Of a stretch of DNA of 64,000 bases, positions 29,234 to 37,599 are shown in pieces. The stretch comes from Pseudomonadota bacterium (GTDB lineage: Bacteria; Pseudomonadota; Gammaproteobacteria; Steroidobacterales; JBCBZW01): assembly GCA_039815145.1 (NCBI GenBank), contig JBCBZW010000003.1, forward strand, positions 45,824-109,823, written 5' to 3'. Under the pieces are notes generated by a model. The model searched no databases, was not told where the DNA came from, and worked only from the letters and a program-made list of their open reading frames with translations. Made by a program: the position numbers and the translations under genes. How positions within the stretch are numbered: the first letter of the stretch is position 1; each line of letters opens with the position of its first letter.

Positions 29234-31666
29234 TTAGCGGTCGAGGTCAGCAGAGGATAGGCGGGTGGCGCCGTCCTTGCTATCGCCCGAGCCCGCAGCC
29301 ACCACGGCGCTCACATGGGCCTGGAAGCGCTCGGCGGGCATGAACCCGACCACGCGAGCGTTGCGCAGCTCCTGACCGTCCAGGGCGAAGAAGGCGATCG
29401 TGGGCGGGCCGTAGATGCCGAAGTACTTCAGCAGCGCTTTGTCGTCTGCGTTGTTCGCCGTCACGTCTGCTTGCAGGAGCACGGCCCCGTTGAGGGCGGC
29501 CTGCACGCTGGCATCGGTGAAGGTGTGCTTTTCCATCTCCTTACAGGAGGTGCACCAGTCGGCGTAGAAGTCGAGCATCACGAGCTGGCCCGCAGCGCCG
29601 GCGCGGGCGACTTCCGATTCCAGCTCCGTCACCGATGCGATACGCGTGAAGTCCAGGTGGTCGGCGTCGTGTCGGCGCAGGGGGTCGAGGGGATCGGTGC
29701 TGCCGACCAGCAGGAGACCACCCAGGAGCACGGCCCCGTAGGCGGCCAGGGCACCGCCTGCGATGCGTACGCCGGCGGGGGTGGTGGTGCCGGCGTGCCC
29801 GAAGGGCGGGAAGCTGCCGAAGGCCAGGCCGCCGCCGATACCGAGCGCCGCCCATAGCCCCATCGTGACGCCGGCCGGGAGAACGCGGCTCAGCATCAAC
29901 ACGGATACGGCCAGCATGCCGATGCCGAAGAAGATCTTCACCCGCTCCATCCAGGCGCCGGCGCGGGGCAGCAGCTTGCCGGCAGATGTACCGTAGGCGA
30001 CCAGAGGAGCGCCCATGCCGAGGCCCAGAGCGAACAAGGCGATGCCGCCACGCACTGGGTCACCGCCCTGGCCGATCACGATCAGCGCGCTGGCGAGCGG
30101 TGCGGCCATGCACGGCCCGACGATCAAGGCCGAGAGGGCGCCCATGGCGGCGACGCCGACCAGCGACCCGCCTTCCTGGCGATTGCTCAGCGCCATCAAA
30201 CGGCTTTGGATGCCTGTCGGCATCTGCAGCTCGTAGACGCCGAACATGCTGAGCGACAGCACGGCGAACAGGCCGGCGAAGGAGATCAGTACCACAGGGT
30301 GCTGGAAGGCTGCTTGCAGGTTGGCGCCGAGCATCGCCGTGACCACGCCGGCCACCGTGTAGGTGGACGCCATCGCCAGCACGTAGGCCATGGAGAGCGT
30401 GAACGCCCTCTGGGTGCTGGTGGTTCCGCCGTTGTCACTGCCCTGCTGGCCGATGATGATGCCCGACAGGATCGGGAACATCGGGAAGACGCACGGCGTG
30501 AAGGCGAGCAGAAGGCCGAAGCCGAAGAAGATACCGATCATGTAGAGCAGATTGCCCTCAGTGATCGTCTGTACGAGGAGGTTCTGCTCAGAGGCGGGCA
30601 AGCCCCCATCACCGCCGCCGAGGCTGGCATCGACGCGGTAGGTGCCACCGGGCGTGCCGCCGTCGCCGATGGCGGGCAGCAGCACGAGCGACTCGGTCTG
30701 CGAGGGCGGATAGCAGATGCCCTGTTCGGCGCAGCCTTGGTAGTCGGCGCGCAGGGTGAACTCCACCGCGCCGCGATCCTCACGGCTAACGGGAACGATT
30801 GCTTCGGCTCGGTCGTGGAACACGGCAACGAGGCCGAAGTGTTCATCGTGCTTGGCCTCGCCGTTCGCCAGCTGGGCCGGTTGCAGCTCTATGCCGGGCG
30901 CATCGGTCTCGAAGGCGAACTTGTCGCGGTAGAGGTAATAGCCGTCGGCGATGGTCCACACGGCGCGTACGGTGAAAGCGTCGACGATCTCCGTATGGAA
31001 GGCGAAGGCCTGCTCGGGCGGAAGGTACTCGTCGCCGGTGATGTTGATGCCGCCGCTCGCCGACGAGCCGGTGAGGCCGGCGCCGAGGGCGTCAGCGAGG
31101 GGGTCGGCCAGGGGGGTAGCGATACCGTCCGCGGCCGGGGCTACGCCGCCGAGGCTGCCAGGATCCAAGAGGTTGGCGCCCTGAGCGGCGCTTGCGGCGG
31201 GCAGGGCGACGTCAGCGGTCCAGGTCTCCGGGGGGTAGCACAAGCCGATGTCAGCGCAGCCTTGGGAGCGGATCTCCAGACTCAGGGCATCGGTGCCCGC
31301 CGTCGCCTCGTAGGGAATGGTGACCTGCGCTTGCTTGCGGTAGATCTCCACCTCGCCGAAGAACTCATCGTCCTTCACTTTGCCCTTGGAGAAGGCCACT
31401 TCGCCGAGCGCCACGCCGGTGGTGGCCGTCGAATAGCGCATGCGACCGCGGTACATGTAGTACCCAGGCTCGATGTCCCAGCGCACGGTGATCTGCTCGG
31501 CGTCGGCGCTCACCTCGTAGCGGAACGCCTCTTGGGGAGACAGAATGTCTTCCTCCGCCTGCACGGGGAGGCTGGCGCCGAGGCCCAGGGCCAGGCTCCC
31601 TCCGAGGAGGGGGAGCAGACCGCGAGCGAGGCGGAGCGAAGCGGCAAAATTGGCGAATTTGCTCAT
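29234..31666 (-). CDS. dsbD: Thiol:disulfide interchange protein DsbD with duplicated N-terminal domain
   Basis: 810-residue transmembrane electron carrier moving reducing equivalents from cytoplasmic thioredoxin to periplasmic thiol proteins. Signal peptide is about 1-37. Two tandem nDsbD (alpha) domains follow: one at about 38-153 with C137/C143 in GCADIGLCYPP, and one at about 212-330 with C312/C318 in GCAEQGICYPP; they are separated by a Gly/Ala-rich linker. The membrane beta domain (about 372-657) has the redox pair C392 (CVFPMFP) and C519 (GPCMAAP). The C-terminal gamma domain has YADWCTSCKEME (C705/C708). E. coli DsbD is 565 residues with one alpha domain, so the duplication explains most of the extra length. 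Cotranscribed with cutA upstream and the TlpA-like gene downstream. Confidence 0.95.
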   Translation of the reverse strand: MSKFANFAASLRLARGLLPLLGGSLALGLGASLPVQAEEDILSPQEAFRYEVSADAEQITVRWDIEPGYYMYRGRMRYSTATTGVALGEVAFSKGKVKDDEFFGEVEIYRKQAQVTIPYEATAGTDALSLEIRSQGCADIGLCYPPETWTADVALPAASAAQGANLLDPGSLGGVAPAADGIATPLADPLADALGAGLTGSSASGGINITGDEYLPPEQAFAFHTEIVDAFTVRAVWTIADGYYLYRDKFAFETDAPGIELQPAQLANGEAKHDEHFGLVAVFHDRAEAIVPVSREDRGAVEFTLRADYQGCAEQGICYPPSQTESLVLLPAIGDGGTPGGTYRVDASLGGGDGGLPASEQNLLVQTITEGNLLYMIGIFFGFGLLLAFTPCVFPMFPILSGIIIGQQGSDNGGTTSTQRAFTLSMAYVLAMASTYTVAGVVTAMLGANLQAAFQHPVVLISFAGLFAVLSLSMFGVYELQMPTGIQSRLMALSNRQEGGSLVGVAAMGALSALIVGPCMAAPLASALIVIGQGGDPVRGGIALFALGLGMGAPLVAYGTSAGKLLPRAGAWMERVKIFFGIGMLAVSVLMLSRVLPAGVTMGLWAALGIGGGLAFGSFPPFGHAGTTTPAGVRIAGGALAAYGAVLLGGLLLVGSTDPLDPLRRHDADHLDFTRIASVTELESEVARAGAAGQLVMLDFYADWCTSCKEMEKHTFTDASVQAALNGAVLLQADVTANNADDKALLKYFGIYGPPTIAFFALDGQELRNARVVGFMPAERFQAHVSAVVAAGSGDSKDGATRLSSADLDR

Positions 31667-31710
31667 AGTGTTCCTCTATCGCTGCCCGAGGTCGTCGCGC
31701 GCTGGTGCGC

Positions 31711-32049
31711 TCACTCGGACGGCGGCTGGCTTTCGGCGACCACCCAGTCAATATAAGCCGTCAGCCCCTCCAAGACAGGGACTGCAATCACTTCCGGAAG
31801 TTCGTAAGGGTGCAACTCCCGGATTCTGTCGGCTAACGCGCTGACGCGCGTGGCTGCGGTCTTAATCAGCAGTAATACTTCACGATCTCGCGCGATCTTC
31901 CCCTGCCATCGGTAGGTGGAGACCCCCGCCGGCATGACGTTCACGCAGGCGGCGAGCTGCTCCTCGACCAGGGCGTCGGCGATGGCCTGCGCGTGGTCGG
32001 GTGGGCAGGTGCTCAAGACCAACCGAATCGGCGGCGACGGCGATGTCAC
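31711..32049 (-). CDS. cutA: Divalent-cation tolerance protein CutA
   Basis: 112-residue trimeric, ferredoxin-like protein of the CutA1 family, found in all domains and linked to copper tolerance in E. coli. LVLSTCPPDHAQAIADALVE, the strand ACVNVMPAGVSTYRWQGKI (YxWxGK signature), LLLIKT and HPYELPEVIAVPV are all diagnostic. The start is a GTG with GAGAGG eight bases upstream; the open frame runs 23 codons further without similarity. It heads the dsbD operon; the cutA-dsbD adjacency is common in proteobacteria. Confidence 0.94.
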   Translation of the reverse strand: MTSPSPPIRLVLSTCPPDHAQAIADALVEEQLAACVNVMPAGVSTYRWQGKIARDREVLLLIKTAATRVSALADRIRELHPYELPEVIAVPVLEGLTAYIDWVVAESQPPSE

Positions 32050-32190
32050 GGACCGGACCTCTCGTGAGTGGCCTCGAAGGGTGCGCGAGACTACAAGATA
32101 GTCCCAACGCGGTGCCACTGGCGTAGGCTAGCGGCACCTCGAGCACTCGCCCTGTGGGTGGTTGCTTCCTGGAAAAGGGTTACGCCGCCA

Positions 32191-35091
32191 GTGACGTCGA
32201 TTCTGCAAACACTGCCCCCGGCCTGGCGCCAAGCTGGCGAGGTGCCGCCACTTCTGCAGGCGGAGGGTCACCGCGCGCTGGAGGCGTTGCGTACGGCGGC
32301 GGGCAGTGGGGAGTCGAGCGCGATCTTCGCCGCGAAGGGCGAGCCCGCGGCTGCCCCGCAGGCCGTGCTCGCGCGCCTCCTCGCCTGCAGCCCCTTCGTC
32401 GCCAGCACGCTGACTCGATCGCCCGCCCTGCTGATCGACCTTCCCCTGGGTCTGGGTACGTCCGATCCCTCTCCCCTCGTGCCGGAGCCTCCGGCCTTCG
32501 ATCCGGGCTTGAGTGAGGCCGCGTTCATGGCGGCCCTGCGGGCATACCGGCAACGGGTCATGGTGCAGATCGTGTTCGCCGCGCTCGGCGGCGAGGACTC
32601 CCTGGCGGATGTCCTGAGCGCGACCTCACGCCTGGCGGACATCTGTCTCCGAATCGCGGTACAGCGAGCGCAAGCCCAGTTGAGCGCCCGCCACGGCCAA
32701 CCCCGCGACGGCGATGGCCGGGTCCAGCATCTGATCACCCTCGCCATGGGCAAGCTCGGCGGTGAAGAGCTGAACTTCTCCTCCGACATCGACCTCATCT
32801 TCCTCTTCCGCGAGCGCGGCAGCACCGACGGTGCGCGTTCGATCTCCAACGAGGAGTACTTCGCGCGGGTGACGCAGCGGGTGGTGCGCTACCTCGATCA
32901 ACGCACGGCGGACGGCTTCGTCTTTCGTGTCGACACCCGCCTGCGTCCCTTCGGCGCCAGCGGCGCGCCGGTGCACTCCCTGGCCGCCCTCGAGGACTAC
33001 CTGCACCAACACGCGCGGGCCTGGGAGCGTTACGCCTACGTCCGCGCGCGGCCGGTGACGGGCGGTGCGCAGGACCGGGTGGCGGTGCTGGAGCTGCTAC
33101 GCCCCTTCGTGTTTCGCCGCTACCTCGACTACAGCGTGTTGGCGTCCGTGCGCGATATTCGCGAGCGCATCGCCGCCCAGTCGCATCGTCAAGATCGCAC
33201 GGAAGACCTGAAGCTCGGGCCGGGCGGTATCCGCGAGATCGAGTTCATCGTGCAGACCTTCCAGGTGCTCTACGGAGGGCGTGACCGCGCCCTGCGCCGT
33301 CCCGGGGTGTTGGCCGCGCTGGTGCTACTCGAGGAGCGCGAACTCTTGAGCGAGGCCTCGACGCGCAAGCTGCGCGAGGCCTACGTGCTGCTGCGTCGCG
33401 TGGAGAACGCCGTGCAGATGACCCGCGACGAACAGCGCCACGTGCTCCCCGATCGAGATGAGGAGCGCGCTCGCCTGGCGTATCACCTGGCCTTCGACGA
33501 TTGGCCCGCGCTCTCAGGCGCGCTGAACGCGGCGCGGTCCTGCGTGGTGCTCGAGTTCGCCGCGGCGGTGGTCGGCGGGGGCTCCGGGCCGGAGGCGGCC
33601 GGGGACCTGTCGGCGGTGGCCAGCGGTCGGGTGGAAGGCGACGAGGCGGCTGCGCGCCTTGCCGACGCTGGGTTGGCCGGCGCCGATGAAGTGGCTGGCC
33701 TGGTGGCGAGCCTGCGCGAGGCCACCTGGTACCGCCGTCTCACCCAGGCCGCCCGCGAGCGCCTCGATGCGCTGATGCCCCGCTTGCTGGCTGAGGCGGC
33801 GCGGGCGCGCGCCGACGTGGCCACCGTGCAGCAGCTGCTCACGGTGCTGGAGGCCATCGGCGGTCGCAGCGTCTACTTCGTGCTGTTGATCGAGAACCCT
33901 CACGCCCTCACGCAGCTGGTGAAGGTGTGCCAGCTTGGCCCGGTCGTGGCCACCCACCTCGTGCACACGCCGGCGCTGATCGATGAGCTGCTCGACCCCG
34001 CGCTCTTGCTCGCGGAACCGACGGAAGCCGACCTCGCCGAGGAGCTGGCGCGGCGTCTTGACGGGCTCGACATGAGCGACGAGGAGTCCTGGTTGGATGC
34101 CCTGCGTGCGTTCCAGCGCGGGGCGGTGTTCCAGATTGCGGTGAGCGACCTGTCGGGTGTGCTCAGCGTGTCGCGGGTGAGCGATCTACTCAGCGCCGTG
34201 GCGGAGCTTCTGCTGGAGCGTGCCTTGAGCACCGCGCGCCAGCAGCTGGCGCGGCGCTACGGGGTGGTCCGCAACGCCGAGGGGCGGGAAATGCGCTTCT
34301 GCGTGCTGGGCTACGGCAAGCTCGGGGGGCGGGAGCTGGGGTACAGCTCCGACCTCGATCTCGTTTTCCTGCACGAGGACGGGACCGGGCAGAGCGATGG
34401 TGAGCACCCCCTCGAAGCGCAGGTCTACTTCATCCGCCTGGCCCAACGGATCATCCATGTGCTGTCGACGCAGACCGGGGCTGGCGTGCTGTATCAAGTG
34501 GACACCCGTCTGCGCCCAAGTGGCAACTCCGGCCTGCTCGTGACCTCCTTCGGCGCCTTCGCAACCTATCAGAAGAATGAGGCGTGGACCTGGGAGCATC
34601 AGGCCCTGCTGCGGGCGCGCACGGTGGCCGGCGACGCGCCCCTGCGCGAGCGCGCGGAAACCTTGCGCAGCGAATTGCTCTGTCGGACCCGGGACGTGTC
34701 CGCCCTGCGGAGCGATGTGGCGAGCATGCGCGAGCGCATGCGCAGCGCGCGACCGGCGAGTGAGGCCTTCGATGTGAAAGGTGATCCCGGTGGGCTCGTG
34801 GATCTGGAGTTCCTGGTGCAGTTCCTGGTCTTGGCCCACGGCCACGAACATCCTGGGTTGGTGGCCGTGCGGGAGAACGTGTCGCAGCTGCGCGCCCTGG
34901 CCGCCGCGGGGATTCTTGCGAGTGCCCGGGCCGAGGCCTTGGCCGATGCCTACTACGCGCTGCGCGCCCTGGCGCACCGAGCCAGCCTGCGAGGAGATGA
35001 GCGCGCCCTGGTGCCAGTCCAGGAGGCGGAGCCGGCACGCACGGTGATCCAGGCGGCTTTCAGTGATTGGATCGGCAGTGCTTTCGCCTGA
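32191..35091 (+). CDS. glnE: Bifunctional glutamine synthetase adenylyltransferase/deadenylase GlnE
   Basis: 966-residue enzyme that attaches AMP to, and removes it from, glutamine synthetase in response to PII and glutamine. It contains two nucleotidyltransferase domains. The first has MGKLGGEELNFSSDIDL near residue 180 (deadenylase) and the second YGKLGGRELGYSSDLDL near residue 710 (adenylylase). Each domain shows the paired aspartates (DxD) and is followed by VDTRLRP, which occurs twice. The length is close to E. coli GlnE (946). I used the GTG at 32191, preceded by GGAAAAGG at a long distance; the frame is open 41 codons further upstream, so the start is uncertain. Divergent from cutA. 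Confidence 0.96.
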   Translation: MTSILQTLPPAWRQAGEVPPLLQAEGHRALEALRTAAGSGESSAIFAAKGEPAAAPQAVLARLLACSPFVASTLTRSPALLIDLPLGLGTSDPSPLVPEPPAFDPGLSEAAFMAALRAYRQRVMVQIVFAALGGEDSLADVLSATSRLADICLRIAVQRAQAQLSARHGQPRDGDGRVQHLITLAMGKLGGEELNFSSDIDLIFLFRERGSTDGARSISNEEYFARVTQRVVRYLDQRTADGFVFRVDTRLRPFGASGAPVHSLAALEDYLHQHARAWERYAYVRARPVTGGAQDRVAVLELLRPFVFRRYLDYSVLASVRDIRERIAAQSHRQDRTEDLKLGPGGIREIEFIVQTFQVLYGGRDRALRRPGVLAALVLLEERELLSEASTRKLREAYVLLRRVENAVQMTRDEQRHVLPDRDEERARLAYHLAFDDWPALSGALNAARSCVVLEFAAAVVGGGSGPEAAGDLSAVASGRVEGDEAAARLADAGLAGADEVAGLVASLREATWYRRLTQAARERLDALMPRLLAEAARARADVATVQQLLTVLEAIGGRSVYFVLLIENPHALTQLVKVCQLGPVVATHLVHTPALIDELLDPALLLAEPTEADLAEELARRLDGLDMSDEESWLDALRAFQRGAVFQIAVSDLSGVLSVSRVSDLLSAVAELLLERALSTARQQLARRYGVVRNAEGREMRFCVLGYGKLGGRELGYSSDLDLVFLHEDGTGQSDGEHPLEAQVYFIRLAQRIIHVLSTQTGAGVLYQVDTRLRPSGNSGLLVTSFGAFATYQKNEAWTWEHQALLRARTVAGDAPLRERAETLRSELLCRTRDVSALRSDVASMRERMRSARPASEAFDVKGDPGGLVDLEFLVQFLVLAHGHEHPGLVAVRENVSQLRALAAAGILASARAEALADAYYALRALAHRASLRGDERALVPVQEAEPARTVIQAAFSDWIGSAFA

Positions 35092-35113
35092 TCGGTGGGT
35101 AGCATGATCGCGC

Positions 35114-35119
35114 TATACT
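35114..35119 (+). promoter_or_regulatory. Putative -10 box upstream of the zinc-finger gene
   Basis: TATACT within GCGCTATACTGCCGCC, a form seen before several genes in this window, 42 bases before the next start codon. The -35 region is poor, so this is only a suggestion. Confidence 0.35.
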
Positions 35120-35160
35120 GCCGCCCTCGAATCCCGCCCTGCTAAGAGGCCAGATGTCCG

Positions 35161-35379
35161 GTGAGTTCATCCGCCCCCCGTACACCCAACGACCGCAACT
35201 TTTACGAAATCACGGCTGAGGACCTGCCCCTGCACTGCCCCTTGCCCGGCAGTTCCCTGTGGAATTCTCATCCGCGTGTGTTCCTGCCGATCGAAGAGAC
35301 CGGTGAGGCGCAGTGTCACTACTGTGGCGCCCGCTTTACGCTCGTCGACGGCGCGAGCAGCGACTCCGCGCAAGACTGA
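35161..35379 (+). CDS. Zinc-finger (zf-CHCC / NDUFS6-like) small protein
   Basis: 72-residue protein with the zf-CHCC arrangement: cysteine in LPLHCPLPG, histidine in NSHPRVFLPI, and the pair CHYCGARF. The family is shared with the NDUFS6 subunit of mitochondrial complex I, but bacterial members have no proven role. The start is a GTG; an ATG seven bases upstream is in another frame. It lies between glnE and the glycosyltransferase gene. In pseudomonads a similar small protein lies beside LPS-core genes. Confidence 0.85.
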   Translation: MSSSAPRTPNDRNFYEITAEDLPLHCPLPGSSLWNSHPRVFLPIEETGEAQCHYCGARFTLVDGASSDSAQD

Positions 35380-35478
35380 TCTCCGCGCGGGCTTCGGCCC
35401 GTCGTTGTCGTGCGCGGCGCCCGCGTTGGGCGACGGCGCAATCCCCTTCCTCCCCTAGGCCAGCAACGTCGAGCGTCC

Positions 35479-36543
35479 ATGTCCGCCGTTCACGTGACCC
35501 ATGTCAGCTTAGCGCGCGACTACCGCGGTGCTCAGCGCCAGCTCGAGCTACTCGTGCGCGGCCTCGCTCGCCATGGGATCCCCCAGCGCGTGGTCGTGGG
35601 GAGTCGGCGCCTGGCGGAGTCCCTCGGCGACGTGCCGGGCCTCGAGGTGCGCCGCGCCGAGGGCACGCCCTTCGCCGCGATGGCGATCCCGGGGGGCTGT
35701 CGGGTGGTTCATGCCCACGAGGTGGCGGCGTCGCCCGCGGCGCTGTTCCGCCAGCAGACGGGCGGCCCTGCCTACGTGGTCACCCAACGCCTGGCACCGT
35801 CGACGCGCGCACCACGTCTCGTGCGTCGGGCGTGTCGCCGGGCGGCGCGCCTGGTGGCCGTATCGCAGTACGTGGTCGAGGCGATTCGTGCGGAGGATCC
35901 GTCCCTCACTCCGGTGCTGATCCCGAGTGGGGTGGCGCCGATGCCCAGCGATCCCTTCAAGATCGAACGTCTGCGCCGACGCTACGACGGTAAGTTCCTG
36001 GTGGGCAACGTGGCGCCGCTCGACGATCGTCTGCGCGGCCAGCGAGTGCTGATCGAGGTGGCGCGCCAGATACAGACCACTCACCCCCACGTGCACTTCC
36101 TGCTGCTCGGCGATGGGCCTGACGCGCAGGCACTGCGCGAGGCGGCGGCGGGGCTCACCAACCTCGAGTTCGCCGGCTGGGTCGACGATGTCGGCAACTA
36201 CCTCGGGGCCTTCGACCTGTTCGCCTATCCCTCGCGTGAGGAGGCGCTCGGCTCGGCCTTGCTCGAAGCCATGGCAAGTGGGGTTCCCGTGCTGGCCAGC
36301 GAGGTGGGGGGCGTGGCGGAGCTCGTGTCCCCGCAGGCAGGTCGCCTCGTCGCAGCGGGGGATGTAGGCGCGTTCGCGTCGGCCATCGTCGCCTTGGCTG
36401 AGGACTCAGCCCTGCGCGAGGGGATGGGCGAAGCGGCGCGCAAGCAAGCCGATCGCTTCACCGCCGAGCGCATGGTCAACGCCTATCTGCGCTTGTACGG
36501 CGCCTTGGGCTACGCCGCGACGAAGGCGGGCGCAGTCTTCTAG
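35479..36543 (+). CDS. Family 4 glycosyltransferase
   Basis: 354-residue GT-B fold, GT4-type enzyme. The N-terminal half starts VHVTHVSLARDYRGAQRQLELLVRGL, and HAHEVAAS follows. The nucleotide-sugar-binding half carries VGNVAPLDD, LLLGDGPDAQ, and the E-x7-E motif in PSREEALGSALLEAMASGVPV. Its position just before an LpxL-type acyltransferase and waaA suggests a role in lipopolysaccharide core or another envelope glycan, but donor and acceptor are not determinable. The ribosome site before the ATG is weak. The stop codon overlaps that of the convergent acyltransferase gene. Confidence 0.85.
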   Translation: MSAVHVTHVSLARDYRGAQRQLELLVRGLARHGIPQRVVVGSRRLAESLGDVPGLEVRRAEGTPFAAMAIPGGCRVVHAHEVAASPAALFRQQTGGPAYVVTQRLAPSTRAPRLVRRACRRAARLVAVSQYVVEAIRAEDPSLTPVLIPSGVAPMPSDPFKIERLRRRYDGKFLVGNVAPLDDRLRGQRVLIEVARQIQTTHPHVHFLLLGDGPDAQALREAAAGLTNLEFAGWVDDVGNYLGAFDLFAYPSREEALGSALLEAMASGVPVLASEVGGVAELVSPQAGRLVAAGDVGAFASAIVALAEDSALREGMGEAARKQADRFTAERMVNAYLRLYGALGYAATKAGAVF

Positions 36544-37478
36544 CCCAGGTCCGCGTATAGGTCTGGCAGGGACTCGGGGCGGTTCTTGAAGCGCCGATGA
36601 ATCCACAGGTAGCTCGAGGGCACTCGCCGCGCATGAGCCTCGATGAGGGCGTTCATGCGGGTGGCCCCCTGCACGTCGTCGTCGGTGGCGAAGTCGTCTA
36701 TCGGTGGGCCGATGATCAGGCGGTAGCGCCCATCGGCCGTGCGTTGCGGGAAGTAGGGCACCACCGTGGCGCCCGTCAGCTTGGCCAGGCGAGCGGTGGC
36801 GGTGTTGGTGACGGCGGGCACGTCGAAGAAGGGGGCCAGCACGTCGTCGTGACCCCCGTGGGGCGTTTGGTCTGGAGCGAACCAAACCGCTTTGTTAGCT
36901 CGAAGGCTGCGCACCAGGGAGCGCACGTCCGTGCGTTCGATGATCTTCTCCGCGTGGGCGCCGCGGGTGCGGCGGATCATCTCCTGCAGCAGTGGGTTAT
37001 CGTGGCGACGGTACATCACGTGCAGGGGAGTGTAGAGGCACATCAGTCGTGCGCCCATCTCCAGGCAGGTAAAGTGCGCCGTCAGGAGGATCACGCCGCG
37101 GCCCTGGGCCAGGCCCGCTTCCAGATGCTCCAAGCCGACGGGTTGCGCCATGCGCGCGAGGCGTGAATCGCGTGCCCACCAACAGGTGGGGATTTCGAAC
37201 AGGGCGATGCCGAGGTGTTGGAAGTGTTCACGCAGCAACTGATCGATGCGGGCCGGCTCGGCGCTCGGAAAGCACGCTTGCAGGTTGCGTTTGGCGATGG
37301 TGCGGCGGAAGGGAAAGACGTAGTAGCCGATGCGCCCGATCAGGCTGCCGAGTGCGCGCTGCAGGCCCATCGGCAGCAGCGAGAGCAGCCGCGCGCCGCC
37401 GATCACCAACCACAGGCCCCAGTAGCGCGGGCCGAGGAAGCGGGTGAGTGGTTGGGCCGAGGTATCGCGTGCGGGCAT
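36540..37478 (-). CDS. LpxL/HtrB-family lipid A acyltransferase
   Basis: 312-residue inner-membrane enzyme that adds a secondary acyl chain to lipid A (or a related lipid). The N-terminal hydrophobic segment (WGLWLVIGGARLLSLLP) and basic FPFRRTIAKRNLQACFP are typical. The catalytic HX4E/D motif is HFTCLE near residue 135, followed by MYRRHDNPLL and, later, FAPDQTPHGG and PFFDVPAVTN. The last two are the acyl-donor pocket signatures of LpxL/LpxM. Which chain length or position it serves is not clear from sequence, so no gene symbol is given. The start MPARDT is the first methionine in the homologous region. Divergent from waaA. Confidence 0.9.
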   Translation of the reverse strand: MPARDTSAQPLTRFLGPRYWGLWLVIGGARLLSLLPMGLQRALGSLIGRIGYYVFPFRRTIAKRNLQACFPSAEPARIDQLLREHFQHLGIALFEIPTCWWARDSRLARMAQPVGLEHLEAGLAQGRGVILLTAHFTCLEMGARLMCLYTPLHVMYRRHDNPLLQEMIRRTRGAHAEKIIERTDVRSLVRSLRANKAVWFAPDQTPHGGHDDVLAPFFDVPAVTNTATARLAKLTGATVVPYFPQRTADGRYRLIIGPPIDDFATDDDVQGATRMNALIEAHARRVPSSYLWIHRRFKNRPESLPDLYADLG

Positions 37479-37599
37479 GGCAGAGCTTGGGGCAACACGG
37501 TTGGCGGCGCGAGCCGCACCGAGGGGACCGCGAATTGTACTCAACCCCTCGCGAGCGGCGGTAGCGCCGCGGCCGCGATCGGCCAAGGGAGGGGGCGGG

